A stretch of 37,522 nt of DNA from Mesoaciditoga sp. (GTDB lineage: Bacteria; Thermotogota; Thermotogae; Mesoaciditogales; Mesoaciditogaceae), in NCBI GenBank assembly GCA_015489955.1, contig WFYR01000004.1:1-37522 (forward strand), in the 5' to 3' direction. Below, piece by piece: positions 1 through 9,716 of this stretch (positions are counted from its first letter, which is position 1; each line of letters opens with the position of its first letter). The translations under genes were made by a program, and so were the position numbers. The notes under the pieces are model-generated. The model did not search any database and was not told the origin of the DNA. It worked only from the letters and a program-made list of their open reading frames with translations.

Positions 1-1135
1 CCTCTCCAACCTTTTCGGAAGAAGTCGCGATGTTTTTGATGACTTCTCTCAAGTTGTTCAACGCCTTGTTGAAACGCCTGAACAGATCTCCTATTTCGTC
101 ATTTCTATTGGTTTTGAATTCGTAAGTCAAATCGTTTTGGTCGAATTTGTTCCCAAGCATCGTGAAGTATTTCAACGGCTCCGTGGCGTAATTCAAAACG
201 AGCACCAACGCAACGACGGCTCCGCCACCTATTAAAACGATCAGCAATATGGAGATGTTTCTCGCATGGCTTATCACATTGGAAATATCAGAAACTGGCG
301 TGATTATCATCGCTATCCACCCATTTTGGAGCGGGACAAAGGACGTGAACTTCGTTATGCCTTCAAGCGTGTACGTGAGCTCTCCCTCTTTTTGATCTAT
401 TATTTTTTTACCCCAATCGTATTTTGCTAGATTTAACCCTATCAATTTCGGATACGGATCCACCAACACTTTTCCATCTTGAGAAAGAATTGCCAGATAA
501 GAGTGAGGCGTCAATCGAGCCGATTTCATCATACCCGTGAGTGCGTCCAGGAAGACGTCTCCTCCCACCACGCCTATCACATTTCCATTTTTGTCCGTGA
601 CTTTACACGCGGCGGTTATAACCCACTTTCCGGTAGACGCGTCTTTGTAAGGCTCTGTGATCACCGGACCGTCCGCTTCAATAGCGGCTTTGTACCATGG
701 CCTTACGCGTGGATCGTATCCCTGTGGAAGATCTTGTTTGGGATAGATAAAAAACTTTCCGCTCTTCGTTCCTATGTACAAGTCTGAGAAATTCGGGTAG
801 TCCCCAATTGTGGTTTTGAAGTACTTTCTCAGCGCGTTTTCGGAGCTTTCAAATTCTTCTTTCGTCAAATTCGGGGCTGTGAGAAGCCTTGGATCTTTTG
901 CGGTGTGTCCAATTATTCTCGTATCGGTGGTGAAAATCTGGTTTAAAATTTGCGCGTCTAAGTTCACCGTATTAATTTGCGAATTTCTTAGATGTTCCAT
1001 CAACAAACCGTGCGTGTTAAAATAAAAGAACACGCCTATCACCACGGCTGGAACCAGGCCAACTATTATTGCTATAGCTATAAGCAGATTCCTAAATTTT
1101 TTTTTATTGCTTTTTCTCCAACTTTCCTTTGCCAT
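1..1135 (-). CDS. Methyl-accepting chemotaxis protein, N-terminal part (dCache-type sensor, TM, HAMP start); truncated by window edge
   Basis: Reverse-strand translation from ATG at 1135 (SD GGAGGTGCC): MAKESWRKSNKKKFRNLLIAIAIIVGLVPAVVIGVFFYF..., then WYKAAIEADGPVITEPYKDASTGKWVITAACKV..GVVGGDVFLDAL (Cache motif), a second TM and a HAMP-like segment. Frame is open to base 1. Confidence 0.88.
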   Translation of the reverse strand, partial: MAKESWRKSNKKKFRNLLIAIAIIVGLVPAVVIGVFFYFNTHGLLMEHLRNSQINTVNLDAQILNQIFTTDTRIIGHTAKDPRLLTAPNLTKEEFESSENALRKYFKTTIGDYPNFSDLYIGTKSGKFFIYPKQDLPQGYDPRVRPWYKAAIEADGPVITEPYKDASTGKWVITAACKVTDKNGNVIGVVGGDVFLDALTGMMKSARLTPHSYLAILSQDGKVLVDPYPKLIGLNLAKYDWGKKIIDQKEGELTYTLEGITKFTSFVPLQNGWIAMIITPVSDISNVISHARNISILLIVLIGGGAVVALVLVLNYATEPLKYFTMLGNKFDQNDLTYEFKTNRNDEIGDLFRRFNKALNNLREVIKNIATSSEKVGE

Positions 1136-1184
1136 AAGGCACCTCCTTTGGAATTGTATTTGAAAAATGAAAAATCATTCAAAT

Positions 1185-2216
1185 TCATTTTAGCATTTTT
1201 TTCAACTCTTCTATTTGCTCTTTCTTTCCCAGAACTATGAGCCTCATTCCCTTTTCTATTACAGTTGAACCAGCAGGGTTGAAATTCACCTCTTCATCTT
1301 TTTGAACGGCTATGACTATCAACCCAACTCTTTGTGGGATTTTGAGCTCAGATAAGGTTTTTCCAGCCGCAGAACTTTGAACGTCAACGAAAACCTCGTC
1401 TATTTCCAGAGTCATTCCCGTTGCCCTGTAAAGCGCGTCCATCATTGGAGACACGCCCGGATTTGTGACAAGCAGCGCCATACGTGAACCCACCATTTCG
1501 GTGGACGACACGATGTTGTCAACCCCAGCGTATCCGAGCCTTTTTATGGCTCCAACGTCTGAAGCTTTACTTATGATCTTCAATTTGTAATTCAAGCTTT
1601 TCGCCATAAGCGTGATGTAAACGTTAAGGGAATCGTCCGGTAGAGTGAGAACCAGGGTTTTTGCTTTAAGAATTCCAGCCTTTATCAACGTGTCTTCATT
1701 TGTCGCGTCTCCTATAACGTACGCGAAATTCTTTTCGTTTATGAGTTCCCTGACGTTCTCTATTATTTCCTGGCTTGAATCCACCAGAACGTAAGGATGT
1801 TTTCTGTTTGTCAGCCTCAACGCCACGTACTTTCCAACTTTTCCTCCACCAACTATTACACAATGATCTTTCATGCTCTCTATCATTTTGTTCACCTTTT
1901 TCAGCTCCATGTACTTTTTAATATCTCCATCCATGAAGAAGGCGGCGAAATTACTCACCGCGTACACGAAAATGCTTATCCCCCCCATTATCATGATGAT
2001 GGTGAAAACGTATCCTGGCTTCGTCATTTCCTTTGGAAGACCAAAACCAACAGTGGAAAAGGTTATCATAGCCATATACAAAGAGGTTAGGAAATCCCAT
2101 TTTTCTATGATCATGTATCCGCTCGTTGCGACGATTATTCCGGTAACCACCAGCAGGAACGAAACGATCATCTTTCGAACCCTGGCCTTGAAAGCTTCAA
2201 GCATCAAAGGATCCAT
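1185..2216 (-). CDS. Two-TM potassium channel with RCK/TrkA-N and TrkA-C domains
   Basis: TFSTVGFGLPKE selectivity-filter-like motif, HCVIVGGGKVGKYVALRL Rossmann motif, C-terminal TrkA-C-like segment. Confidence 0.88.
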   Translation of the reverse strand: MDPLMLEAFKARVRKMIVSFLLVVTGIIVATSGYMIIEKWDFLTSLYMAMITFSTVGFGLPKEMTKPGYVFTIIMIMGGISIFVYAVSNFAAFFMDGDIKKYMELKKVNKMIESMKDHCVIVGGGKVGKYVALRLTNRKHPYVLVDSSQEIIENVRELINEKNFAYVIGDATNEDTLIKAGILKAKTLVLTLPDDSLNVYITLMAKSLNYKLKIISKASDVGAIKRLGYAGVDNIVSSTEMVGSRMALLVTNPGVSPMMDALYRATGMTLEIDEVFVDVQSSAAGKTLSELKIPQRVGLIVIAVQKDEEVNFNPAGSTVIEKGMRLIVLGKKEQIEELKKMLK

Positions 2217-2308
2217 TTTTCTTCTACCCCTCTGTTTTTTGGCATATCAATCCATTTCGGTTTTGAAAGTGAAAGACAACTTTGAAATATTTTATCACGA
2301 TTTAATGA

Positions 2309-4642
2309 CTATTTTGTTACGATCGTCTTTTTCAAAGATGAACTATTTCCAAATTCGTCTTTAGAAATAACATTTATTTCATACACAGCACCCTTCGTAG
2401 CCTTAAAGGTGAGAGTGGTACAGGTTGATGGATACGAAAACACTTTTGAAATGATGGGAATGATATCGGGATACAAATTCGGAGATTTTGATGAATAGAC
2501 GTCAACGTTCAAACTTTTCACATTGCTTTCTCTGTCATACGTGATGATGTTCACCTTCACTTTTTGCCCCGATGCGACCGTTGAAGGCGCGCTGATGTTC
2601 AAATAAGGCGGAGTTTTATCCTTCTCAACAACGAAATTTGATTGAGCGTACCCTTTGTTGGCGTACATATCAACCGCCTCAGCCATTAAAGAGTGCACTC
2701 CAGATTTCTCGGTTTTTTCCTTGAAAACGTATGGCGGAAGGTATTGGGTTGCCTTTAATTTTCCATCAACGTAGAAGTTAACGTAATCTATTTCCGCGTT
2801 TGATTTCAGCACGTCTGCGGTGGCCACAACGCTTTGTCCCACGTACAATTTTGTCGGTTTTATCCTCAAACGCACTATGGGCAATTTTCCGGGATAAACG
2901 TAAAAGTAAAATGTTTCCGTGGCTTCATGACCGTACACGTCCCTTGCGGCGACTGTGAAATTGTGTGTTCCAGTGGCTTCTGCTATCCATTTTACGCAAT
3001 AAAGACCGCTCGCATTTTTGGAAGGCGTTATTGGTACTTCATCTACCCACGTTTCAACGTTTTCTATTTCGTTTTTGTCGCTCACGCTTGCGCACAAACT
3101 TACCCTTGAAGATTGTTTTATGAACGAATCGAATTCGGGCTTTATGATGGGAGAATTTTCGTTGAGAAGGCCTGGAGAGACTTTTACCATCACGGTTGTA
3201 GAGGAAACCGTGTTGTAAGAGTCAACTGCGCTCACGAGTATGGGAATGTAGCCGGCTCTTTTTGGAACCCAGGATATGGAAAATTTGCCATTATTTCCAT
3301 TGAGGCTTTCACCGAGGAGAGATGAATTTAACATGTTCACAAAAGTTACCTTTTTTATCACCGCATTTGGGGCAGTTGGGCTGGCAAAAGCCGTCAATAT
3401 TTTGGCAGTTCCAACCGTTGCCACTTGTGTGAATCTGGCTTTCAATTGAGGGGGATACATCAAGGGGTTAAAGCTCACCGTGAAAAAGAGCTGTGAATAA
3501 GCTTTTTTGTTCATCTTGTCCACGGCCTCAACCTTTATTTCATGGTTTCCATCTGAAGGGAAGAAAGTGTACGACAGGACGTTCGTCGAAACGGTGTCAC
3601 TTATGGCGCCATCAATAAAAAGGCTCATCATTTGAATCGGAGCGTACGAATCTGACGCGTAAGCCTTGATCGTAACTTTGTCTCCATGCTTTGGCGTCGA
3701 TGGCGTTATTCCAACTTGAACATTTAGATCGCTTTGAGGGGGTTCAATGGAGATATGGTAAATCTTTTTAACGCACCATCCTTTTAAATCTTCTAAGTTC
3801 ACTTCTACTTCATGGTAGCCCGAGATGATGTCCCACGTTGCAACGTATGTATTTGAAGATATTTGGGTGGTGTTCAAATCGTTTCCATCTACCGAAATAT
3901 TGGCGTAAAAACCGTTTGGATCTTCTCCTATAACTTTGAACGTTACGAATCTGTCTTCTAAGCTTGGATTTTGAGGTGTCCATGTAAAAGTCATTATCTT
4001 TGGAAAGGGATAAGGACCAACATTTACTATAACTCGAGTTGAAGAAGTGGTGCCCATCATGTCCTTCACTGAAATTTCTAAAGCGTGGTCTCCGGGAACG
4101 GCTTTCCATTTTGCCGTGTACGTATCACCGTTGTTGGTAACGTTTAATATTGCCGAATCGAGCTTCATCGTTAAGTCGGATATTCCTATCACTGAAGTTG
4201 CTTCAGTTTCAAAAGTGATTTGCTCACCACCAATTGGACTTATTGGATCCCATCTTATCTTCTCTATGGATGGGGGCGAAGGCATCTTTACTTTTAAATG
4301 TTTCGATGCGCTAACGGAGTTGCCATAAGTATCACTCACAGTGGCAACGATTGTGTGAGTGCCTTCTTGAGCCGTCCAGTAAAAAACTCCACTTGCTGAA
4401 TTACCTGGTAAGGCTGTGCCATCCACAGCGACGGAATAAGATATATCCGAGTAATCGTCATTTGATTTAACTGAAACTGTAACTTTTTGTCCCGCAACCG
4501 GCGCTGCCGGGAAAAGAGATATAATAGGTTGGGAAGGTGGAGCGACTTTCATACAACCGCTCAAAATCAAAATCGTAGATATCAAAATCATAGAGAGGAT
4601 AACCGTTAAGAGTATATTATTGCCTTTCTTCTTCAAAATCAT
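2309..4642 (-). CDS. Surface lipoprotein with about eight tandem Ig-like repeats
   Basis: Signal peptide with lipobox (ILILSGC) followed by about eight 85-100 aa units sharing 'G..V...V...D......V.VDG......G.Y...W....G.H...V.A.D.YGN'. Start could be ATG 4642 or TTG 4636; the supplied ORF starts at 4654. Confidence 0.8.
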   Translation of the reverse strand: MILKKKGNNILLTVILSMILISTILILSGCMKVAPPSQPIISLFPAAPVAGQKVTVSVKSNDDYSDISYSVAVDGTALPGNSASGVFYWTAQEGTHTIVATVSDTYGNSVSASKHLKVKMPSPPSIEKIRWDPISPIGGEQITFETEATSVIGISDLTMKLDSAILNVTNNGDTYTAKWKAVPGDHALEISVKDMMGTTSSTRVIVNVGPYPFPKIMTFTWTPQNPSLEDRFVTFKVIGEDPNGFYANISVDGNDLNTTQISSNTYVATWDIISGYHEVEVNLEDLKGWCVKKIYHISIEPPQSDLNVQVGITPSTPKHGDKVTIKAYASDSYAPIQMMSLFIDGAISDTVSTNVLSYTFFPSDGNHEIKVEAVDKMNKKAYSQLFFTVSFNPLMYPPQLKARFTQVATVGTAKILTAFASPTAPNAVIKKVTFVNMLNSSLLGESLNGNNGKFSISWVPKRAGYIPILVSAVDSYNTVSSTTVMVKVSPGLLNENSPIIKPEFDSFIKQSSRVSLCASVSDKNEIENVETWVDEVPITPSKNASGLYCVKWIAEATGTHNFTVAARDVYGHEATETFYFYVYPGKLPIVRLRIKPTKLYVGQSVVATADVLKSNAEIDYVNFYVDGKLKATQYLPPYVFKEKTEKSGVHSLMAEAVDMYANKGYAQSNFVVEKDKTPPYLNISAPSTVASGQKVKVNIITYDRESNVKSLNVDVYSSKSPNLYPDIIPIISKVFSYPSTCTTLTFKATKGAVYEINVISKDEFGNSSSLKKTIVTK

Positions 4643-4775
4643 CACCCCACGCATTTTCTATATTATAATTCATTTTTCTTTGCTCATTTACCTTTTTTTG
4701 AAATGGCTAAAAAACGTTTTTTCATGAGAACATCGGTAAAAAGTGGATTTTCACGAAATGTTTCAAAATCTTTAA

Positions 4776-4805
4776 TTGACTTTGTAACACATTCAGGAGT
4801 ATACT
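4776..4805 (+). promoter_or_regulatory. Sigma70-type promoter for the ffh operon
   Basis: TTGACT (4776-4781), 18 nt spacer, TATACT (4800-4805), just upstream of SD (GGAGGTG) and the ffh ATG at 4830. Confidence 0.7.
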
Positions 4806-4829
4806 ACACACGCAGCTGGAGGTGTAAAA

Positions 4830-6155
4830 ATGTTTGATAGCCTTCAAGAAAAATTGGCGGGCGCCTTTAAAATTTTAAAAGGAAAGGGAAAGATAACCGA
4901 AAATAACGTGAGAGAAGCTTTGAGACAGGTCAAAATGTCTCTCCTTTCCGCAGATGTTAATTACAAAGTTGTAAAAGAATTCATGGATAAAGTTACCTCT
5001 AAAGCGTTGGGAGAAAAGGTTATGCGAAGCATAACCCCCGATCAACAATTCATAAAGATCGTTAACGACGAACTCGTTGAGTTACTTGGAGGGCAAAAAA
5101 GCGATCTTGATCTGAAATCCCGTCCCGCCGTTATCCTAATGGTAGGATTGCAGGGAAGTGGAAAGACCACTACGGCTGCCAAACTCGCTTTGTGGTTAAA
5201 AAAGAAAAAGGGAAGAAATCCTTTACTGGTTGCGGATGATGTTCACAGGCCCGCTGCCATTGAACAGTTGGAAACGCTTGGTCAAAGCATAGATATTCCG
5301 GTCTTCACGGGCGATAGGAAAGATCCTTACGAAATAGCGAAGAAAGCCCTTGATTTCGCTGTGGCAAAGGGATTGGATACCGTTATCGTGGACACCGCGG
5401 GTCGCCTTCAAATAGACGAAGAGATGATGAGAGAAGTTGAAGAAATTTCGAAAATAGTTAAACCCGATGAAATTCTTATGGTGCTTGACTCCATGGCGGG
5501 TCAAGATGTTGTTAACGCGGCTGCCGAGTTCGATAGAAGACTTGAAGTTACCGGTTTTGTCGTAACAAAATTGGATGGTGATTCGAGGGGCGGGGTTGCG
5601 CTTTCGGCCAAGTACGTAACCGGTAAACCGATAAAATTCGTGGGTATTGGAGAAAAGGTCGATCAGATCGACGCCTTTTACCCGGATAGAATGGCTTCTA
5701 GAATTCTTGGAATGGGTGACGTTGTTTCACTCGTTGAAAAGGTTCAGGAGAGCTTTGACAAGAAAAAGATGGAAGAGATGGAAAAGCGCCTTAGAAAGGC
5801 CCAATTCACCTTTGACGATTTCCGTGAGCAGTTAAAACAGATAAAGAAAATGGGATCGCTTTCTTCCCTTTTAGAAATGATTCCGGGAGCTTCAAAGATA
5901 AAGAACGTTCAAGTGGATGAAGATCAGCTGAAACACGTTGAAGCAATTATAAATTCTATGACGAAAAAAGAGAGAACGAATCCAGGAATAATAAATTTCT
6001 CCAGAAAGAAGAGAATAGCCGCCGGAAGCGGAAGACCTCTCAGCGAAGTCAACAAGCTCATGAAGAGCTACGATGAAATGAAAAAGATGATGAAGAGGTT
6101 TGGAAAATTGGATAAAAAAGGAAAATTGGGAAAATTTCCATTTCAATTCAAATAA
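4830..6155 (+). CDS. ffh: Signal recognition particle protein Ffh (SRP54)
   Basis: GLQGSGKTTTAAKLA P-loop, DTAGRLQIDEEMM, TKLDGDSRGG, Met-rich M domain with GASKIKNV and RKKRIAAGSGRPLSEVN. Confidence 0.98.
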   Translation: MFDSLQEKLAGAFKILKGKGKITENNVREALRQVKMSLLSADVNYKVVKEFMDKVTSKALGEKVMRSITPDQQFIKIVNDELVELLGGQKSDLDLKSRPAVILMVGLQGSGKTTTAAKLALWLKKKKGRNPLLVADDVHRPAAIEQLETLGQSIDIPVFTGDRKDPYEIAKKALDFAVAKGLDTVIVDTAGRLQIDEEMMREVEEISKIVKPDEILMVLDSMAGQDVVNAAAEFDRRLEVTGFVVTKLDGDSRGGVALSAKYVTGKPIKFVGIGEKVDQIDAFYPDRMASRILGMGDVVSLVEKVQESFDKKKMEEMEKRLRKAQFTFDDFREQLKQIKKMGSLSSLLEMIPGASKIKNVQVDEDQLKHVEAIINSMTKKERTNPGIINFSRKKRIAAGSGRPLSEVNKLMKSYDEMKKMMKRFGKLDKKGKLGKFPFQFK

Positions 6156-6179
6156 AAAACGGAGGTGTTGTGAAGGATC

Positions 6180-6461
6180 ATGGTAAAGATAAGACTTACC
6201 AGAATGGGAAAACGTGGACAGCCTTTTTACAGAGTTATAGTTGTGGATGCGAGAAAAACGAGAGACGGTGCCTACATCGAATCGCTTGGGTATTACAACC
6301 CAATGAGAAAGCCATTTGAGCTGAACATCAACAACGAAAGGGCACTTTTCTGGCTTGAAAGGGGAGCTCAGCCGACAGATACGGTAAGATCGTTGCTTTC
6401 CAAAAATGGTGTCATGCAAAAGCTTCATGAAAAGAAGTACGCCAAAAGCTCTAAGGAGTGA
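6180..6461 (+). CDS. rpsP: 30S ribosomal protein S16
   Basis: [41 protein letters not shown]. Confidence 0.97.
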   Translation: MVKIRLTRMGKRGQPFYRVIVVDARKTRDGAYIESLGYYNPMRKPFELNINNERALFWLERGAQPTDTVRSLLSKNGVMQKLHEKKYAKSSKE

Positions 6462-6466
6462 GAAGC

Positions 6467-6700
6467 TTGGACCTGTTAGAGCCGCTTGAGTTTCTCGTAA
6501 AAAGCGCGTGTAAAGAGCCCGAATTGGTTAAAATAAACGAAAAGTTCGAGGGAAAAAAGACGATTTACGAGATATTCGCGTCAGATGAAGATATAGGTCA
6601 GATAATAGGTAAGAATGGACGAACGATAAAATCAATAAACCTTTTGTTGAGAACTTTAAAGAAGGGAAATGGCGAGTTTGAGCTCAAGGTGATAAGGTGA
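6467..6700 (+). CDS. khpA: KH-domain RNA-binding protein (YlqC/KhpA family)
   Basis: IGQIIGKNGRTIKSIN KH GXXG motif, position between rpsP and rimM. ORF track starts at GTG 6458, but AAGGAG at 6453-6458 places a TTG at 6467 at proper SD spacing. Confidence 0.9.
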   Translation: MDLLEPLEFLVKSACKEPELVKINEKFEGKKTIYEIFASDEDIGQIIGKNGRTIKSINLLLRTLKKGNGEFELKVIR

Positions 6701-6701
6701 G

Positions 6702-7214
6702 ATGAATAAACGTCACGTTGAAATCGGTAAAATCTACACCACTTTTGGTTTGAAAGGTGAAGTAAAGGTTTACGCCTATGAAAAAAGCCTTTTTGGAAAT
6801 TTGAAGGGAAAGAACGTCTGGATAGAAGATGGCTCTTCTTCCCTTCAGGTTAGGATCAAAAGTGCAAAGCCTTCCAAGAAAAACGATTTTTTGGTCAGCT
6901 TGGAAGGGTTCGATAACATCAACAAATCCAAAAGGATCATAGGAAAAGCGATCACAGTTGAGGAAGGTGAACTTCCACCGGTTGAAGAGGATGAGTACTA
7001 CTTTTACCAGGTAATTGGAATGGAAGTTTACGACGAAAACGAAAACTACATTGGAGAAGTGGTGGATATAATTCAAACCGGTTCCAACGATGTTTTTGTG
7101 GTGAAAAAAGAAGAAGCGGAAGAAGAAGTACTTGTTCCTGTAATAAAAGACTACATCATTAAACTGGACAAAGCACATTCTAAGATAAAGATGAAGAAGA
7201 TGGTGTGGTATTAA
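6702..7214 (+). CDS. rimM: 16S rRNA processing protein RimM
   Basis: IGKIYTTFGLKGEVKVY N-terminus, PRC-barrel-like YFYQVIGMEVYDENENYIGEV; operon context. Confidence 0.95.
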   Translation: MNKRHVEIGKIYTTFGLKGEVKVYAYEKSLFGNLKGKNVWIEDGSSSLQVRIKSAKPSKKNDFLVSLEGFDNINKSKRIIGKAITVEEGELPPVEEDEYYFYQVIGMEVYDENENYIGEVVDIIQTGSNDVFVVKKEEAEEEVLVPVIKDYIIKLDKAHSKIKMKKMVWY

Positions 7215-7958
7215 TTGAAGGTAGAAGTTGTAACCACCATTCCTGAGTTTTTTGATGCCTTTACGCGTTACGGTGTCGTTGGAAAGGCGATTCAAAGAGG
7301 CACTATCGATTTCACAGCGGTTGATCTCAGAAAGTACACACACGATTCACATAGAACAACAGACGATTACGCTTACGGCACAGGTATTGGGATGGTGATG
7401 AAAGTAGAGCCGGTCTTTGAAATGTTTGACGATTATCTATCAAAATCTCCGCGCCCATGGGTTGTGTATCCGTCCCCACAGGGCGAAAGATTTGATCAGG
7501 AAAAAGCCAAGGCTCTTGCGGAAAAGAAAGATTTGATGTTCATCTGTGGAAGGTATGAGGGTTTGGACGAGAGAATAATGACGATAGTCGATGAAGAGAT
7601 ATCAATTGGAGATTTTGTTGTGAGCGGCGCTGAAATCGTGGTTATGGTCTTCTTGGATGCCATTGCTCGAATGGTTCCAGGGGTGGTTGGTAAGAAACAG
7701 TCCGTGGTGAATGACTCTTTTTACAACGAACTTTTGGACTACGCTCATTACACCAGACCCGTGGAATTCAGAGGAATGAAGGTTCCAGAGATATTGAGAA
7801 GCGGCAATCATGCTAAGATAGGCAGATACCTTTTGAAAGACGCTTTGAAGAGAACTATACAAAAGAGACCTGATCTCTTCTTAAAGCATGATTTCAGCTT
7901 GGAAGAAAAGGCAGCGCTCATCGAGCTTTTCAAGGAGATGCTGGACGATGCTGAATAA
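7215..7958 (+). CDS. trmD: tRNA (guanine-N1)-methyltransferase TrmD
   Basis: YGTGIGMVMKVEP, FICGRYEGLDERI, ISIGDFVVSGAE, FYNELLDYAHYTRP. TTG start. Confidence 0.96.
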   Translation: MKVEVVTTIPEFFDAFTRYGVVGKAIQRGTIDFTAVDLRKYTHDSHRTTDDYAYGTGIGMVMKVEPVFEMFDDYLSKSPRPWVVYPSPQGERFDQEKAKALAEKKDLMFICGRYEGLDERIMTIVDEEISIGDFVVSGAEIVVMVFLDAIARMVPGVVGKKQSVVNDSFYNELLDYAHYTRPVEFRGMKVPEILRSGNHAKIGRYLLKDALKRTIQKRPDLFLKHDFSLEEKAALIELFKEMLDDAE

Positions 7959-8532
7959 AATCTACGTGGCAGTTTTGCACTACCCAATGCTTGGCAAAGA
8001 CGGAAGAATAGTGACAACTGCCGTTGCAAATATGGACGTGCACGATATAGCTCGAAGTTGTAGAACTTATCAAATTAAGAGATATTACATAGTGAACAAT
8101 TTACCCATGCAGAGACAAATTGTTATGAGGGTTCTCAATTACTGGAAGAGTGGTTTTGGAAGGGAATACAACCCTTCACGTGCCGAAGCGCTAAAGCTTG
8201 TAAAACTCGTGCCTTACTATGAAGATCTGATCGAGGAAATCACAGAAGAAAACGATGGAGTTGCGCCGTTAAAAGTTTTCACATCGGCCAAAATTAGAGA
8301 CAACACCATCTCTTACGAAGAGATGAGAGAGTTGGCGCTCAAAGAAAAAAAGCCTATTTTGCTTCTATTCGGAACAGGTCAGGGAATGCCGAATGAAATT
8401 TTGAAAACGTGCGAGCTTTCCCTTGAACCCATAAGAGGCAAATCGGATTACAACCACCTTTCAGTTAGATCTGCGGTTTCAATTACATTGGACAGAATAA
8501 TAGGAGAAAATATTTATCAAGGAGGGAAATGA
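7948..8532 (+). CDS. SPOUT-class RNA methyltransferase, RNA_Me_trans (PF09936) / TM1570-like
   Basis: MLNKIYVAVLHYPMLGKDGRIVTTAVANMDVHDIARSCRTY..., LLLFGTGQGMP; ATG 7948 overlaps the trmD stop. Position trmD-X-rplS as in T. maritima. Confidence 0.88.
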   Translation: MLNKIYVAVLHYPMLGKDGRIVTTAVANMDVHDIARSCRTYQIKRYYIVNNLPMQRQIVMRVLNYWKSGFGREYNPSRAEALKLVKLVPYYEDLIEEITEENDGVAPLKVFTSAKIRDNTISYEEMRELALKEKKPILLLFGTGQGMPNEILKTCELSLEPIRGKSDYNHLSVRSAVSITLDRIIGENIYQGGK

Positions 8533-8533
8533 A

Positions 8534-8890
8534 ATGGATCAATTGATCAGGGCCGTTGAAATGCCTTACAAGAAAGAATGGCCCAAATTGGCAATAGGAG
8601 ATCACGTTAAAGTCCTGACGGCCGTCATAGAAGGAGGAAAAGAAAGAGAACAACTTTTTGAGGGATACGTTATAGCCATGTCCGGATCGGCCGGAGGGAG
8701 GACATTTACCGTCAGGAAGATTTCTCACAACGGTATCGGTGTGGAAAAGATCTTTCCGTTTTCGTGTCCAACAGTTAAAGACATAAAAGTCGTGGGCCAT
8801 GGAAAAGTGAGAAGGGCAAAATTGTATTACATTAGAAACCTTAAAGGTAAAAAGGCCCGAATAAAGGAAAAACGTGAAACCAAAAAGTGA
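8534..8890 (+). CDS. rplS: 50S ribosomal protein L19
   Basis: GDHVKVLTAVIEGGKEREQLFEGYVIAMSG..TFTVRKISHNGIGVEKIFPFSCPTVKDIKV; SD AAGGAGGG. Confidence 0.97.
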   Translation: MDQLIRAVEMPYKKEWPKLAIGDHVKVLTAVIEGGKEREQLFEGYVIAMSGSAGGRTFTVRKISHNGIGVEKIFPFSCPTVKDIKVVGHGKVRRAKLYYIRNLKGKKARIKEKRETKK

Positions 8891-9707
8891 TATAAAGGAA
8901 AAAAAGAAAGAAAAAGTGATATATCAGAAAGCGAAACACGAGGCCTGGGAATGGGCAAAGGCTTTCGTGGTCGCTTTCTTGATAGCAATAGCGATCAAGT
9001 TGTACGTGTTGGACACGATGGTGGTACCGACAGGTTCTATGTTACCGACAATTCAACTGAACGATAGAATGTTTGTGGACAAAATAACTTCTCATTATCA
9101 ATGGCCAAAAGTGGGAGAAATAGTCGTCTTTTGGACACCATTTGTTGATAAAAGTGCTTTAAGCATGTTAGGCCCATTTGATAGATTGATGGACGCTCTA
9201 AGTCCTGTAAGATTTCACGGACACGTTAAGTACGTGAAAAGGCTTGTAGGCGTTGGCGGAGATGTTTTGAAGCTTGTTCCCGCAAAGGGACATCCTTATC
9301 TTTACCACTTAGAAGTTAACGGTAAAATTCCCGATTCCCTTAAAAATAGACTTTATTCTAAACAGGGCATCTTTGCGGACCCAAATTTCTACGAAAAATT
9401 TGCCTACCCTCAGAAGTATCCCTTTGATCCGAATTACAGGCTTTTGATGTATTTCAACAAGGATACGGATTACACAAAAGTTTATGAAAAATACGTCAAA
9501 TTGTGGGGGAATTACGTAAAAGTTGACAATGCTGGAAATGTCACAATTTACGTGCCAAAGGGATTTTTCTTTGTGATGGGCGACAACACAACGGACTCAT
9601 TTGATAGCAGATATTGGGGATTTGTGCCGGATAACAACATGGTGGGAACACCATTCTTAAGAATCTGGCCTTTAAATCGTTTTGGTACCGTGAATTTAAG
9701 ACGTTAG
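8874..9707 (+). CDS. lepB: Signal peptidase I
   Basis: VPTGSMLPTI (Ser box), YVKRLVGVGGD (Lys box), FVMGDNTTDSFDSRYWGFV. Confidence 0.95.
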   Translation: MKPKSDIKEKKKEKVIYQKAKHEAWEWAKAFVVAFLIAIAIKLYVLDTMVVPTGSMLPTIQLNDRMFVDKITSHYQWPKVGEIVVFWTPFVDKSALSMLGPFDRLMDALSPVRFHGHVKYVKRLVGVGGDVLKLVPAKGHPYLYHLEVNGKIPDSLKNRLYSKQGIFADPNFYEKFAYPQKYPFDPNYRLLMYFNKDTDYTKVYEKYVKLWGNYVKVDNAGNVTIYVPKGFFFVMGDNTTDSFDSRYWGFVPDNNMVGTPFLRIWPLNRFGTVNLRR

Positions 9708-9716
9708 GGGTAGGAT

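Noticed and set aside
479-1240. Plus-strand ORFs 479-787, 810-1025, 992-1240
   Set aside because: They lie antisense to the MCP gene (and the K+ channel 3' end), have no good SD and low-complexity composition typical of shadow ORFs.
1873-2364. 163-aa plus-strand ORF opposite the K+ channel gene
   Set aside because: Antisense to conserved channel/RCK coding sequence; hydrophobicity reflects the complementary TM codons.
6684-7343. 219-aa minus-strand ORF opposite rimM/trmD
   Set aside because: Phe/His-rich shadow frame of well-supported rimM and trmD; no promoter or SD.
8874-9707. Long insertion between the Ser and Lys/GDN boxes of LepB as a possible new domain
   Set aside because: Extended beta-rich inserts are normal in signal peptidase I and the catalytic boxes are intact; not enough to call novelty.
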